A stretch of 64,000 nucleotides of DNA from Holdemania massiliensis (GTDB taxonomy: Bacteria; Bacillota_I; Bacilli_A; Erysipelotrichales; Erysipelotrichaceae), in contig NZ_JAKNTK010000001.1 of the NCBI RefSeq assembly GCF_022440805.1, positions 1,302,001-1,366,000 on the forward strand, written 5' to 3'. Both the position numbers and the translations under genes were made by a program. The stretch's first letter is position 1, and each line of letters opens with the position of its first letter. Below the pieces are notes generated by a model that saw only the letters and a list, made by a program, of their open reading frames with translations, searched no databases and was not told the DNA's origin. Shown here in pieces: positions 26,987 to 35,303 of this stretch.

Positions 26987-28372
26987 TTAAAACTGGATAT
27001 AAATAAACTGATTGGCATCATAGCCAGATCCATATACGCCGAGAATTAGAAAAACAGAGAATAAAATCAAATAAAGGGAAAAACGGAAAATAATATTTCT
27101 ATTTCTAAACCATCTTACCATGTCTTGTTTACTTCTCAATAAATCTAAAATCATGATGATAACAACAAAGCCAAGGGCAAATAGTAATTCGTTAGAGGAA
27201 ATTTGTAGCTGATCTAAATTAAGCTTGAATGAAGGAAAAAATAGTGCTTTTCCCAAGATTGAAAAAGCTTGGCGAGCATCTGGAATTTTAAAGAATACCC
27301 AGGTGATTGTAACTAAGAGGAAATTCAACAGGATCTTGAAGCATCGAACGATCGGGTTTATTGCTTTTTTAGATAAGTGAAGAAGTTGTTCAATGACTTG
27401 CAGAATCCCATGCAAGAAACCCCATAGAACAAAGCTCCAGGAAGCCCCATGCCACAGACCGCTTACTAAAAACACAATCATCAAGTTTCCAAATTTTTTC
27501 GAAGTGCCTGCGCGATTTCCACCGAGTGGAATATAAACATAGTCGCGAAACCAAGAACTTAAGGAAATATGCCATCTTCTCCAGAATTCAGAAATACTTT
27601 CTGATAAATAAGGTGTGCGGAAATTTTCTTCTATTCTAAAACCAAAACAACGGGAAACACCGATCGCAATATTGGAATAAGCATCAAAATCTAAGTAAAT
27701 TTGAAATGAATAAAGAATCATGGCGATCCACAATAAACCTCCTGAGGCCTCTTGCCATTGAAGGTAGATCGAATCAATTAGAATTAATAGGTTGTCTGCA
27801 ATTACTATTTTTTCAAAACAACCAAGCGCTGCTCGGATCATGCCCAATTCGATACGCAGAGGTTTCCACGGACGACGTTTTTTTAATTGAGAAAAAAATG
27901 TTTGAGGACGATTAATGGGACCGGCAGTAAATACAGGAAAAAAGGAACAATAGAGCCAAATATTTAAATAGCTTGTTTCTGCAGCCATTTTATTCTTTGC
28001 GATTTCAACACAATAGCTGATAGCTTTAAATGTATAAAATGAAATGCCAATCGGAGCAAGCCAAGATAATTGAAGGAAAGGAAGGAATAAACGTGTATAT
28101 TTGAAAATGGCTAAACCTAGTATAAGCAAGAAAATGGCTGTAAATAAAGCTGAGGACCTTCTCTTTTTTCTTTCTCTTTGAATTCTTAATCCAAAGAAGG
28201 TAATAAACAAAGTTAATAATATCAGATAAATTAAGCTCAGACTGCCGAAAGAGCTGACATAGACTAAGTTTACAATAGCTAGCCAATATCGCTGCCACCG
28301 TCCAGGCATACAGTAATAGATTAAAAGACTGATCAGAAAGAAAGCGATAAAGCTTAGGGATGTAGGCTGCAT
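26987..28372 (-). CDS. MBOAT family O-acyltransferase (AlgI/DltB-like)
   Basis: 461 residues, about 11 membrane segments. Family motifs are exact: FWRRWHIS with His268, LSSWFRDYVYIPLGGNR, and SGLWHGASWSFVLWG with the invariant His308. Such proteins carry acetyl or alanyl groups through the membrane to an extracytoplasmic partner. It is the middle gene of a three-gene minus-strand operon; AAAGGAG lies before the start. A second MBOAT at 55366 shares the same core motifs. Confidence 0.95.
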   Translation of the reverse strand: MQPTSLSFIAFFLISLLIYYCMPGRWQRYWLAIVNLVYVSSFGSLSLIYLILLTLFITFFGLRIQRERKKRRSSALFTAIFLLILGLAIFKYTRLFLPFLQLSWLAPIGISFYTFKAISYCVEIAKNKMAAETSYLNIWLYCSFFPVFTAGPINRPQTFFSQLKKRRPWKPLRIELGMIRAALGCFEKIVIADNLLILIDSIYLQWQEASGGLLWIAMILYSFQIYLDFDAYSNIAIGVSRCFGFRIEENFRTPYLSESISEFWRRWHISLSSWFRDYVYIPLGGNRAGTSKKFGNLMIVFLVSGLWHGASWSFVLWGFLHGILQVIEQLLHLSKKAINPIVRCFKILLNFLLVTITWVFFKIPDARQAFSILGKALFFPSFKLNLDQLQISSNELLFALGFVVIIMILDLLRSKQDMVRWFRNRNIIFRFSLYLILFSVFLILGVYGSGYDANQFIYIQF

Positions 28373-28387
28373 AAGTTTCTCCTTTCA

Positions 28388-30388
28388 TTAATGGAAGAGG
28401 GCATAGAGTTGAGTATAAAGGTGAGGATTAGTTAACATTATATTATCGGCATCTGGAAGAAAGTAGAGTGATAAGTTATAGAGGATACCTAATACAAGGA
28501 AGAAGATCATCAAATGTATTAATACGATGCGAAGTTCTTGACTATAAATATCAGTGATTAAGCTAAAAGTAATGAGGAGGGCACTTATGAACAGGAAGAA
28601 GGCAAAATCAGAAAAATAGCGTTGTAATAATCCTGCTCCTTGAATATCAATGAACATGATTGCTAAGCCAATCAATAATGCAAGCAAAGCAAACATCAAC
28701 ATCTTACTTTTGTGTTTTTTAATTAATAGAGGTGTTAGCAGAGTAAACATTAGGATTGGATTGCAAACAAGTAATCCACCTGCAGTATATTCACGTGTAA
28801 TTTCTCCAATGTAATCAGTTTCAAATGAGACATAACGAATAAACGGAAAGCCCGGCTGCAGATTAGGAAGTTGGAATAAGTAAGTATGTATCCCTGAGAA
28901 GAACCGATCAATAACAAAACCACGACGTGTCATATCATTGGTAGTGAGGTTATAGCTGGAGCCAAAATCGAATGGAGAACCAAAGCGAATTTGATTATAA
29001 AACATAAGACCTGCAGCTACTATGATAAATGGAACAAGAGCAAGCATCAGATACTTTTGATTCTTTTTTTGAGATAAATTTTTTAATTCAGGTAGAAAGA
29101 AGAAAAAAGCTAAAAAAGAGCCAAGAATTAACTGGGGACGACAGGCTGCAACTAAAGCCATGCAGCATGAGCCGGAAATCAAACAAGATCGCTTTAAAGA
29201 TTGATCAGCTTGTCTTGAATGCAGCCATAAATACCAACCCCATACGGTTAAGGCTAATCCCATTACTATTGGAACTGAGTAAATATCTGGACGTCTCGCA
29301 ATAAAAAATGCGCCGCTGCCAAAAATGATTGCTGAGCTGAATAAGAGGCTAATTCCCAAAGGTATTTTCAATCGATAATATCGTTGAACTATTTCTTCAA
29401 TAAACAGGAAAACACCAAGAATGAAGAAAAGCTCACAGATTAAGATTGGGACGGGATTTGGAAGGTGAGATCCTGTAATTAAATAGTAGGGAAGGTAGAA
29501 AGCCAAGGCTGGGGCAATTCCAAAATAGACATAATATTTTTCGTTATAATAAGCAAAATCCCAGAAATAATACACATTCTCACGATAACGCAGCGAGTTG
29601 TCATAGGGATTTGTTAACTGCTTTAATTCCTCTGAAGGCTCGACTAATAAAGAAACCTGACCTTGAGCTAAAGCTTCAGCTAAGTAATGATATTCTTGGG
29701 GATGTGGATAAGCTGTTTTCTGCCAAAAAAATGGATTGGAAAACAATACGGAGACAAACAATAAAATGTGCAGCAATGCAGCTGAGAGCACAATTCTTTT
29801 TCGTTTTGTGTAACTGCCAGAATAAACAGAAGTAAAGAAATCGCGATGATGATAAACAGTATAAACGATCACACTAAAGATAAACAGAATGAATAAGCGC
29901 AGAGGCTGAAATATAAGCGGCCGAATAGCGTTCATCTCTGTGCTGAGAAGAGTATAGCGGGCATCCTCAGGATTTGTGAAGGTTATATGTAAGTCTTTCA
30001 CGTCGCCATAAGCATGAATTCGTATGTACTGAGTTTGTTTTAGGTTCTGAATATAAGTATGCTCTCCTTTATAACTCATTTGTGAGTGTCCGTCATCACT
30101 AAAACTAATTTGTAATGGAAGTGAAGCGGCGCATCCGTTTCCTTCGCAAAGAAGCTCGATTTTAATATTTTGAAGATTTTGATTTAAATTCTTAAATCGG
30201 ATAATCTGCACTTCCTGATCAGGAAACTCGGGATTATCAGGCATGAGATTTCCAGCAATAGAAACTTGATAGCCGGGTTTGACATGAGGAAAAGAGAGCG
30301 ATTCCCAAAATCGCCAATTGCAGAAGAAAACTTCAATTCCAATTGCAATCAATAAGAAAATGAAATAAGGATAATATTTCTTCTTCAT
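28388..30388 (-). CDS. GT-C-like polytopic membrane protein
   Basis: 666 residues. After one N-terminal span there is a beta-rich extracytoplasmic domain (about 30-160), then at least ten membrane segments. The first large loop, from about 225, contains QEYHYLAEALAQGQVSLL then NPYDNSLR and FWDFAYYNEKYYVYFGIAP. This loop type is common in putative Firmicute GT-C transferases that use polyprenyl-phosphate sugars. It heads the operon with MBOAT and SGNH genes, so it may add the sugar they then acylate. The start has GGGGAGA upstream. Family assignment is by layout and loop motif only. Confidence 0.65.
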   Translation of the reverse strand: MKKKYYPYFIFLLIAIGIEVFFCNWRFWESLSFPHVKPGYQVSIAGNLMPDNPEFPDQEVQIIRFKNLNQNLQNIKIELLCEGNGCAASLPLQISFSDDGHSQMSYKGEHTYIQNLKQTQYIRIHAYGDVKDLHITFTNPEDARYTLLSTEMNAIRPLIFQPLRLFILFIFSVIVYTVYHHRDFFTSVYSGSYTKRKRIVLSAALLHILLFVSVLFSNPFFWQKTAYPHPQEYHYLAEALAQGQVSLLVEPSEELKQLTNPYDNSLRYRENVYYFWDFAYYNEKYYVYFGIAPALAFYLPYYLITGSHLPNPVPILICELFFILGVFLFIEEIVQRYYRLKIPLGISLLFSSAIIFGSGAFFIARRPDIYSVPIVMGLALTVWGWYLWLHSRQADQSLKRSCLISGSCCMALVAACRPQLILGSFLAFFFFLPELKNLSQKKNQKYLMLALVPFIIVAAGLMFYNQIRFGSPFDFGSSYNLTTNDMTRRGFVIDRFFSGIHTYLFQLPNLQPGFPFIRYVSFETDYIGEITREYTAGGLLVCNPILMFTLLTPLLIKKHKSKMLMFALLALLIGLAIMFIDIQGAGLLQRYFSDFAFFLFISALLITFSLITDIYSQELRIVLIHLMIFFLVLGILYNLSLYFLPDADNIMLTNPHLYTQLYALFH

Positions 30389-30525
30389 TTTTCTCTCCCC
30401 TATTTAGATATTCCCCAAAGTAATACTAAAAAAATAATACACAATTTAACTGGAAAATTCTATAGTTCACACGCACTTGTAAAAAAAATGTAACTTTGTA
30501 GTGAGTAGAAAGCAAACTCTGAATC

Positions 30526-30534
30526 TGATATACT
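30526..30534 (+). promoter_or_regulatory. extended -10 promoter element
   Basis: TGATATACT fits TGn-TATAAT with one mismatch, 24 bases before the ATG at 30558. No clear -35 is present, as is usual for extended -10 promoters. It lies in the 169-bp divergent gap and would drive the plus-strand GT-C genes. Confidence 0.55.
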
Positions 30535-30557
30535 ATAAACTAAAAGGAGTCTTTGTT

Positions 30558-32486
30558 ATGTTTAAAGATATAAGTTTAACTCTTTTTAATAATCAAGAAT
30601 TGATCAGCTTACTTGTCTTGGAGTCTGGTGTTTTGCTATTTTCCTATATGCTCTATCAATATCTAAAGAAGAAAGGAAAATTTCAGACATCAGCAGATCA
30701 GCAAACCGTCCATAAAAATCGATGGACGTTGATGGATACCTTGATCAGTGCGACGATCACAATTATGTTTCTTGTCATTGCCCTATGGAAGCTTGGAGCA
30801 GCAGCGATGCCGCAAACGCGCTGGCAGCCAACTCAAGCAAATGAATCGTTTATCTTGGAAATTGAAGATGGCAGCAGTGCCTTTGATCGTCTTTATCTGC
30901 TTTCTGGAGAAGGGGATAATAATGCTTTGGACAGTGGATATCAATTGGGGCTGAAGAATATCGTCATTGAGGGCTCCAATGATCTTTCCAAATGGGAACA
31001 GATTACCCATATTGGAGACAGCAGCTATTTGCAATGGGAAGTGATTGATGGACAATGGAATTATCGTTATCTTCGAATTACGGCAGGTGAACTTCGCAAT
31101 GTTATCAATGAAATCGGCATCAAGCGCGCAGGTTTTGATGAATTTCTGCCGCTAAGAGTTTATTCTAAGGATCCAACAGGAAAGTATGATCCACAATTGG
31201 TGATTGATGAGCAAGCAAAACTGACAATTGATCCGCTGTATTTGAATGAAACCTATTTTGATGAAATTTATCATGTTCGCAATGCTCAGGAAATTGCGGA
31301 AGGTCAAGTTATGTATGCTTTTGTCCATCCTTTGTTAGGGACGCAAATCATCGCCGCGTTTATCAATCTATTAGGCAATAATCCTTTCGCGTGGCGGATT
31401 GGGGGTGTTCTATTCAGTGCGGCGATGATACCGCTGCTTTATGATCTGAGCAAGAGGTTATTTAAAAAAACTTTCTATGCTTCATTAGGAGCCATTTTCT
31501 TAGCATGCGATTTCATGCATTTAACGACGGCTAGAATTGCTACACTAGAACCCTTTTCCGTTTTCTTTATTATCCTAATGACTTATTTTATGATTCGTTA
31601 TCTACAGATGAATTTCTATAAGGATGATTTTAAAAAGACGTTAGGACTATTGGCTCTTTCCGGAATCAGCATGGGGATTGGCGTATCTGTCAAATGGACA
31701 GGAGCTTATGCTGGTATAGGATTGGCGGTTTTATTTTTTGCAAGTTTATTTGCTCGATATTCTGAATATCGAAGAGCTAAAAAACAAACTGATCCTTCTT
31801 TTGAAGAGAAGCATATCGTGGAGGTTTTTCCAAAGTATTGTTTTATAACGTTGCTTTGGTGCTGTTTATGGTTTGTTCTTATTCCTCTAACAATTTATGC
31901 TCTTTCGTATTTACCTTGTATTATTAATCGAAATGAAGGGTGGAGTTTAAGCGGAGTTATAAAACAGACGATTGGGATGTACAATTATCATGCAAATTTG
32001 GAAGCTACGCATCCTTTTCAATCCGTATGGTGGCAATGGATTGTGGATGCTCGTCCGATCTGGTATTATCATCACGTTAGCGATTCGGTCGTTTATACGA
32101 TATCTGCTTTTGGAAATCCATTGATATGGTGGTCAGGCCTGCTTGCTGTTTTGTTTTGTATTGTTGATTTTGTCAAAAATAAAGCCAAAACAGCCGGGAT
32201 TATTGTAGTAAGTTATTTTGCACAACTGATTCCATGGATGCTGGTTACGCGATGTGTGTTCATTTATCACTATTATCCAGCTGTACCATTTTTGATTTTA
32301 GCATTGGTTTATGCTTTGAAGCGATTGATTGAAAAAGATCCGCGATACCAGAAGCGAGTCATTGTATTTATGGTTCTTTGTGTCATCTTGTTTGTCTTAT
32401 TTTTGCCGGCAACAGCGGGATTTGGTACGACGAAAAGTTATATCGATGGTTTCATGAGGTGGTTTCCAAGCTGGTATTTTGGTTAA
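30558..32486 (+). CDS. GT39/PMT-like mannosyltransferase with F5/8C-like insert
   Basis: 642 residues from the ATG at 30558, chosen for AAGGAG 8 bases upstream. An N-terminal span and a second at about 55-75 bracket a loop. Residues about 90-195 form a beta-rich F5/8 type C (discoidin)-like domain: LKNIVIEGSNDLSKWEQI, YRYLRITAGELRNVINEI. Then comes YFDEIYHVRNAQEI at about 232, the catalytic Asp-Glu loop of PMT enzymes, followed by HPLLGTQIIAAF and eight or more spans. It should transfer a sugar from polyprenyl phosphate to a protein or polymer outside the membrane. First of a short run with the PF10131 protein 16 bases on. Confidence 0.85.
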   Translation: MFKDISLTLFNNQELISLLVLESGVLLFSYMLYQYLKKKGKFQTSADQQTVHKNRWTLMDTLISATITIMFLVIALWKLGAAAMPQTRWQPTQANESFILEIEDGSSAFDRLYLLSGEGDNNALDSGYQLGLKNIVIEGSNDLSKWEQITHIGDSSYLQWEVIDGQWNYRYLRITAGELRNVINEIGIKRAGFDEFLPLRVYSKDPTGKYDPQLVIDEQAKLTIDPLYLNETYFDEIYHVRNAQEIAEGQVMYAFVHPLLGTQIIAAFINLLGNNPFAWRIGGVLFSAAMIPLLYDLSKRLFKKTFYASLGAIFLACDFMHLTTARIATLEPFSVFFIILMTYFMIRYLQMNFYKDDFKKTLGLLALSGISMGIGVSVKWTGAYAGIGLAVLFFASLFARYSEYRRAKKQTDPSFEEKHIVEVFPKYCFITLLWCCLWFVLIPLTIYALSYLPCIINRNEGWSLSGVIKQTIGMYNYHANLEATHPFQSVWWQWIVDARPIWYYHHVSDSVVYTISAFGNPLIWWSGLLAVLFCIVDFVKNKAKTAGIIVVSYFAQLIPWMLVTRCVFIYHYYPAVPFLILALVYALKRLIEKDPRYQKRVIVFMVLCVILFVLFLPATAGFGTTKSYIDGFMRWFPSWYFG

Positions 32487-32501
32487 GTAGGGGGGAAGAA
32501 T

Positions 32502-34217
32502 ATGCAAAAAAAACAGAAGTATTTGTTTTTTGTGTTCTGTCTAATTATTGCTGTTTTTTCCTTGGCTCCGTATTTGACAGGTGGAGTAAATTTAGAACAT
32601 GATACTTGTTTTCATCTGAGTCGGATCGAGGGCTTGGCTCGAAGCTTTAAGGATGGAATTTATATGCCAAGAATTTATCCTTATAAGAATAATAACTTTG
32701 GTTATGCGAGCCCTTTGTTTTACAGTGACTTCTTCTTAGTTGTTCCTGCTTTGCTTTATAATGCAGGGGTGAGTTTAGCTCGTAGCTATCAATTACTGCT
32801 GCTGGGCTGCAGTTTCTTTTCTGCATGGTTTATGGGCAAATTAACGATGCGTTTGAATCAAAAACCTCAAGCTGCTTACTTAGCCTCATTTCTCTATGTC
32901 TTTTCATTATATCGATTGACCGATGTATATGTACGAGGGGCTTTGGGGGAAGTTCTGGCTTTTGTGTTTATGCCAGTTGCTTTAATTGGCATTTATGAAG
33001 TATTCTGGGGCAATGAAAATCAATGGCCATGGCTCATGGCGGGGTATGCAGGTTTAGTTCTATCTCACAATATTACTTTTTATCTCATGGTTATTATTTT
33101 AATTGTATTTCTTGTCCTTCGTTTTAAAAAATGGAGTGTAGAAAAGACTCGGTTTTATGTAATCATAAAAGCGGCATTATGGGCAGCAGGACTATGCTTT
33201 TTTTACCTTGGTCCGATGCTGGAACAATTACTTTCTCAGGAATTTTATTTGCATTATTACGCAGCCAGCTCTGATTTGGCCTCAACGGCATTAAATGCAT
33301 GGCAGTATACTGAAATGTCTATGAATTTCGCCGTTTCTAATGTTGCCTATGAACCGGGTCAGGCAATGACAACAAATCTCGGACTCTTGATTCCTGTATT
33401 ACCTTTGTTAGGAATTTTTCTTTTCCATAATAATAAAACATCACAGAGTGATTTTCTATTTTGGTTATCTTTACTTGGCTTTTCAGCCTATTTTCTCTGC
33501 AGTCGATTATTTCCCTGGGAATATTTAGCTTGGATGAGAATTATTCAATTTCCTTGGCGGTTAATGAGTGTAGCCAGTTTGTTCCTGTGCCCTGTGGCCG
33601 CTATTACAACGGTTCAATTTTTTGATAAATACAGCACTCGTGCAGTTTTCATCTTGGTAATTGGAGGATTAATTGTTGGACTGATACGAATTATGCCTGT
33701 TCAAGATCGGCCAATTATGCTGGATGTGGATATGTCATATGAATCCTTAATCGATGGCACACTTTTAGACCCTTATTATGGTAATTCTTTCTATGTTCGC
33801 CCTGAAGTCGCAGGGGCTGATTATCTGCCTGTATCACAAACCGATTACAGGATGGTCTCTCAGTGTGTAGTGAACGAAAACAATCAGGATATTTCCTGCG
33901 ATATTGAAAAGAAAGGATATAAAACAAGCTTTAAAGTAGAGAATGCAAAGAGTAATACTTGGTTACAAATTCCGATTACTTATTACAAAGGATATACTGC
34001 ATTTGCATTGGATACGAATAATAATAAGATTGCTTTGAATCTTCGTAAGAATAAGGAAAGTGGGTTGATTGAGATCAATAACAAAGATGTAACATCAGGG
34101 CTCTTTGTTATTAATTACTCGGGTACTGGAATACAAAAGGGATCTACAATTGTTTCTGTAATTACAATTTGTTTGTGGCTGTTTCGCAGAAGAATAGATT
34201 TGCGCCAAAAAGGGTAA
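32502..34217 (+). CDS. PTPS_related (PF10131) polytopic membrane protein, copy 1
   Basis: 571 residues, ribosome site GGGGGGAAG. About 12 spans. Conserved blocks: HDTCFHLSRIEGLA and NNFGYASPLFYSD in the first loop, RLTDVYVRGALGEVLAF in the middle, and ITYYKGYTAFALD in a C-terminal extracytoplasmic beta domain. The same blocks recur at 45840 (HLNRIQGL, YVRSAVGEF) and, broken, at 58610-60256 (HLNRIRALA, YTRGALGEI). The layout is GT-C-like; the Pfam name comes from a distant similarity and does not imply pterin chemistry. A role in extracytoplasmic glycosylation is inferred from context. Confidence 0.8.
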   Translation: MQKKQKYLFFVFCLIIAVFSLAPYLTGGVNLEHDTCFHLSRIEGLARSFKDGIYMPRIYPYKNNNFGYASPLFYSDFFLVVPALLYNAGVSLARSYQLLLLGCSFFSAWFMGKLTMRLNQKPQAAYLASFLYVFSLYRLTDVYVRGALGEVLAFVFMPVALIGIYEVFWGNENQWPWLMAGYAGLVLSHNITFYLMVIILIVFLVLRFKKWSVEKTRFYVIIKAALWAAGLCFFYLGPMLEQLLSQEFYLHYYAASSDLASTALNAWQYTEMSMNFAVSNVAYEPGQAMTTNLGLLIPVLPLLGIFLFHNNKTSQSDFLFWLSLLGFSAYFLCSRLFPWEYLAWMRIIQFPWRLMSVASLFLCPVAAITTVQFFDKYSTRAVFILVIGGLIVGLIRIMPVQDRPIMLDVDMSYESLIDGTLLDPYYGNSFYVRPEVAGADYLPVSQTDYRMVSQCVVNENNQDISCDIEKKGYKTSFKVENAKSNTWLQIPITYYKGYTAFALDTNNNKIALNLRKNKESGLIEINNKDVTSGLFVINYSGTGIQKGSTIVSVITICLWLFRRRIDLRQKG

Positions 34218-34241
34218 TACTATTCATAGAGGTGATTAAGA

Positions 34242-34694
34242 ATGAATACTATGGATAACGAAATTGTAAAAGATCTTAACGAGTTACTAAGAGGATGTCA
34301 TATGGGAGCGGCAACCTTTAAAGAGTATTTAGTTGAAGCACAGTCAGAAAAATTAAGAGAGACTTTAAAACATTCACTTGATGTATTCCAGAAACATGAA
34401 ATTGAACTGACAAGCAGAATTAATTCCTATGGAGAAAACGCTGCGGATTCAACGGGAATTATGGCCGTCCTTTCAGAAATGGCTGAGAAAATTAAAACGA
34501 TTATGGCGGATAGTGATGAAGAGATATTAAATCAATCGATTAAAGCTATGGATATGGGGTTAAAAGCATGTCATGATTTTACGGATCGACATAAACAAGT
34601 TCCTGAAGAATTGTTATTTGTGATACATGATTTAGAAGCTGACTACAAAAAGGTTTATCGTGACCTGACTGAATTGAAATTGAATAATTATTAA
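34242..34694 (+). CDS. DUF2383 / PA2169-like four-helix protein
   Basis: 150 residues, GAGGTGA ribosome site. Soluble and helical throughout. DLNELLRGCHMGAATFKEYL, then a repeat of similar helices, KACHDFTDRHKQVPEE, suggests a ferritin-like or four-helix bundle fold as in DUF2383. Its role is unknown. It is the only small soluble non-enzymatic protein in this membrane-protein stretch, lying 24 bases after the PF10131 gene. Confidence 0.6.
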   Translation: MNTMDNEIVKDLNELLRGCHMGAATFKEYLVEAQSEKLRETLKHSLDVFQKHEIELTSRINSYGENAADSTGIMAVLSEMAEKIKTIMADSDEEILNQSIKAMDMGLKACHDFTDRHKQVPEELLFVIHDLEADYKKVYRDLTELKLNNY

Positions 34695-34802
34695 ACTTGT
34701 CTGCTAATGCATTCAAGTTTTTATTTGACTACATTTAATAAAAAGAAGATTTCTGAATTGAAATGTGGTAAACTAATGAAGGTAATAAATAGGGAGTTAA
34801 GT

Positions 34803-35213
34803 ATGATCAATAAAATAAAAGAAAAGTTTTTGAGCAAGAGTTTTTTATCCTTTGCATTCATTGGGGCATTCAATACGATTTTGTCGCAGATATTATATAT
34901 GATTTTTGTTAGCTTTAGTATTGCTGTATCAACATCGAGCTTATTAGGTGATGTTATTCCCATGTTTTTTTCTTATTTTTTGAATATGCATTTTACTTAC
35001 CATGAAAAGCCGAATTGGAAAAGCTTTATCTCGTTTCCGATTAGTTATCTTCCAGGAATCATTATAAACATGGCAATGACGGTGATTTTTGTTAATTGGT
35101 TAGGTGTGAATAAGCTCTTTGCGAAAGCTTTCGCCCTGCCTTTAACAATTCCAATTAATTATTTAACAATGTCTTTGATTGTTAAGCTAACATCGAATAA
35201 AGAAAGGGCATGA
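34803..35213 (+). CDS. GtrA-family membrane protein
   Basis: 136 residues from the ATG at 34803, with AGGGAG upstream; the longer reading to 34707 adds a non-family tail. Four hydrophobic segments and the GtrA pattern SFLSFAFIGAFNTILSQI, IPMFFSYFLNMHFTYHEK. GtrA/GtcA proteins are thought to flip polyprenyl-phosphate-sugar across the membrane for GT-C enzymes. It is the only such protein in the window and may serve several modules. A terminator follows 11 bases after the stop. Confidence 0.88.
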   Translation: MINKIKEKFLSKSFLSFAFIGAFNTILSQILYMIFVSFSIAVSTSSLLGDVIPMFFSYFLNMHFTYHEKPNWKSFISFPISYLPGIIINMAMTVIFVNWLGVNKLFAKAFALPLTIPINYLTMSLIVKLTSNKERA

Positions 35214-35224
35214 TTAAAACTATG

Positions 35225-35256
35225 AGCCGGTACCAGTGTTTTCTGGGCCGGCTTTT
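35225..35256 (+). terminator. rho-independent terminator after the GtrA gene
   Basis: AGCCGGTACCAG pairs with CTGGGCCGGCT around a short loop (tgtttt), with one unpaired base, and is followed by TTTTAT. Confidence 0.85.
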
Positions 35257-35277
35257 ATAGAAAGAAGATTTAATCTA

Positions 35278-35286
35278 TGATATGAT
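35278..35286 (+). promoter_or_regulatory. extended -10 promoter element
   Basis: TGATATGAT matches the extended -10 TGn-TATAAT with one mismatch. It sits just after the terminator and 17 bases before the ATG at 35304, so a new transcript with a very short leader is likely. Confidence 0.5.
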
Positions 35287-35303
35287 TTATAAGGTGATTA
35301 ATT

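Noticed and set aside
28026..28388. Second minus-strand frame of 120 codons over the MBOAT gene
   Set aside because: It is an out-of-frame shadow of the MBOAT start region, whose motifs and ribosome site are clear.
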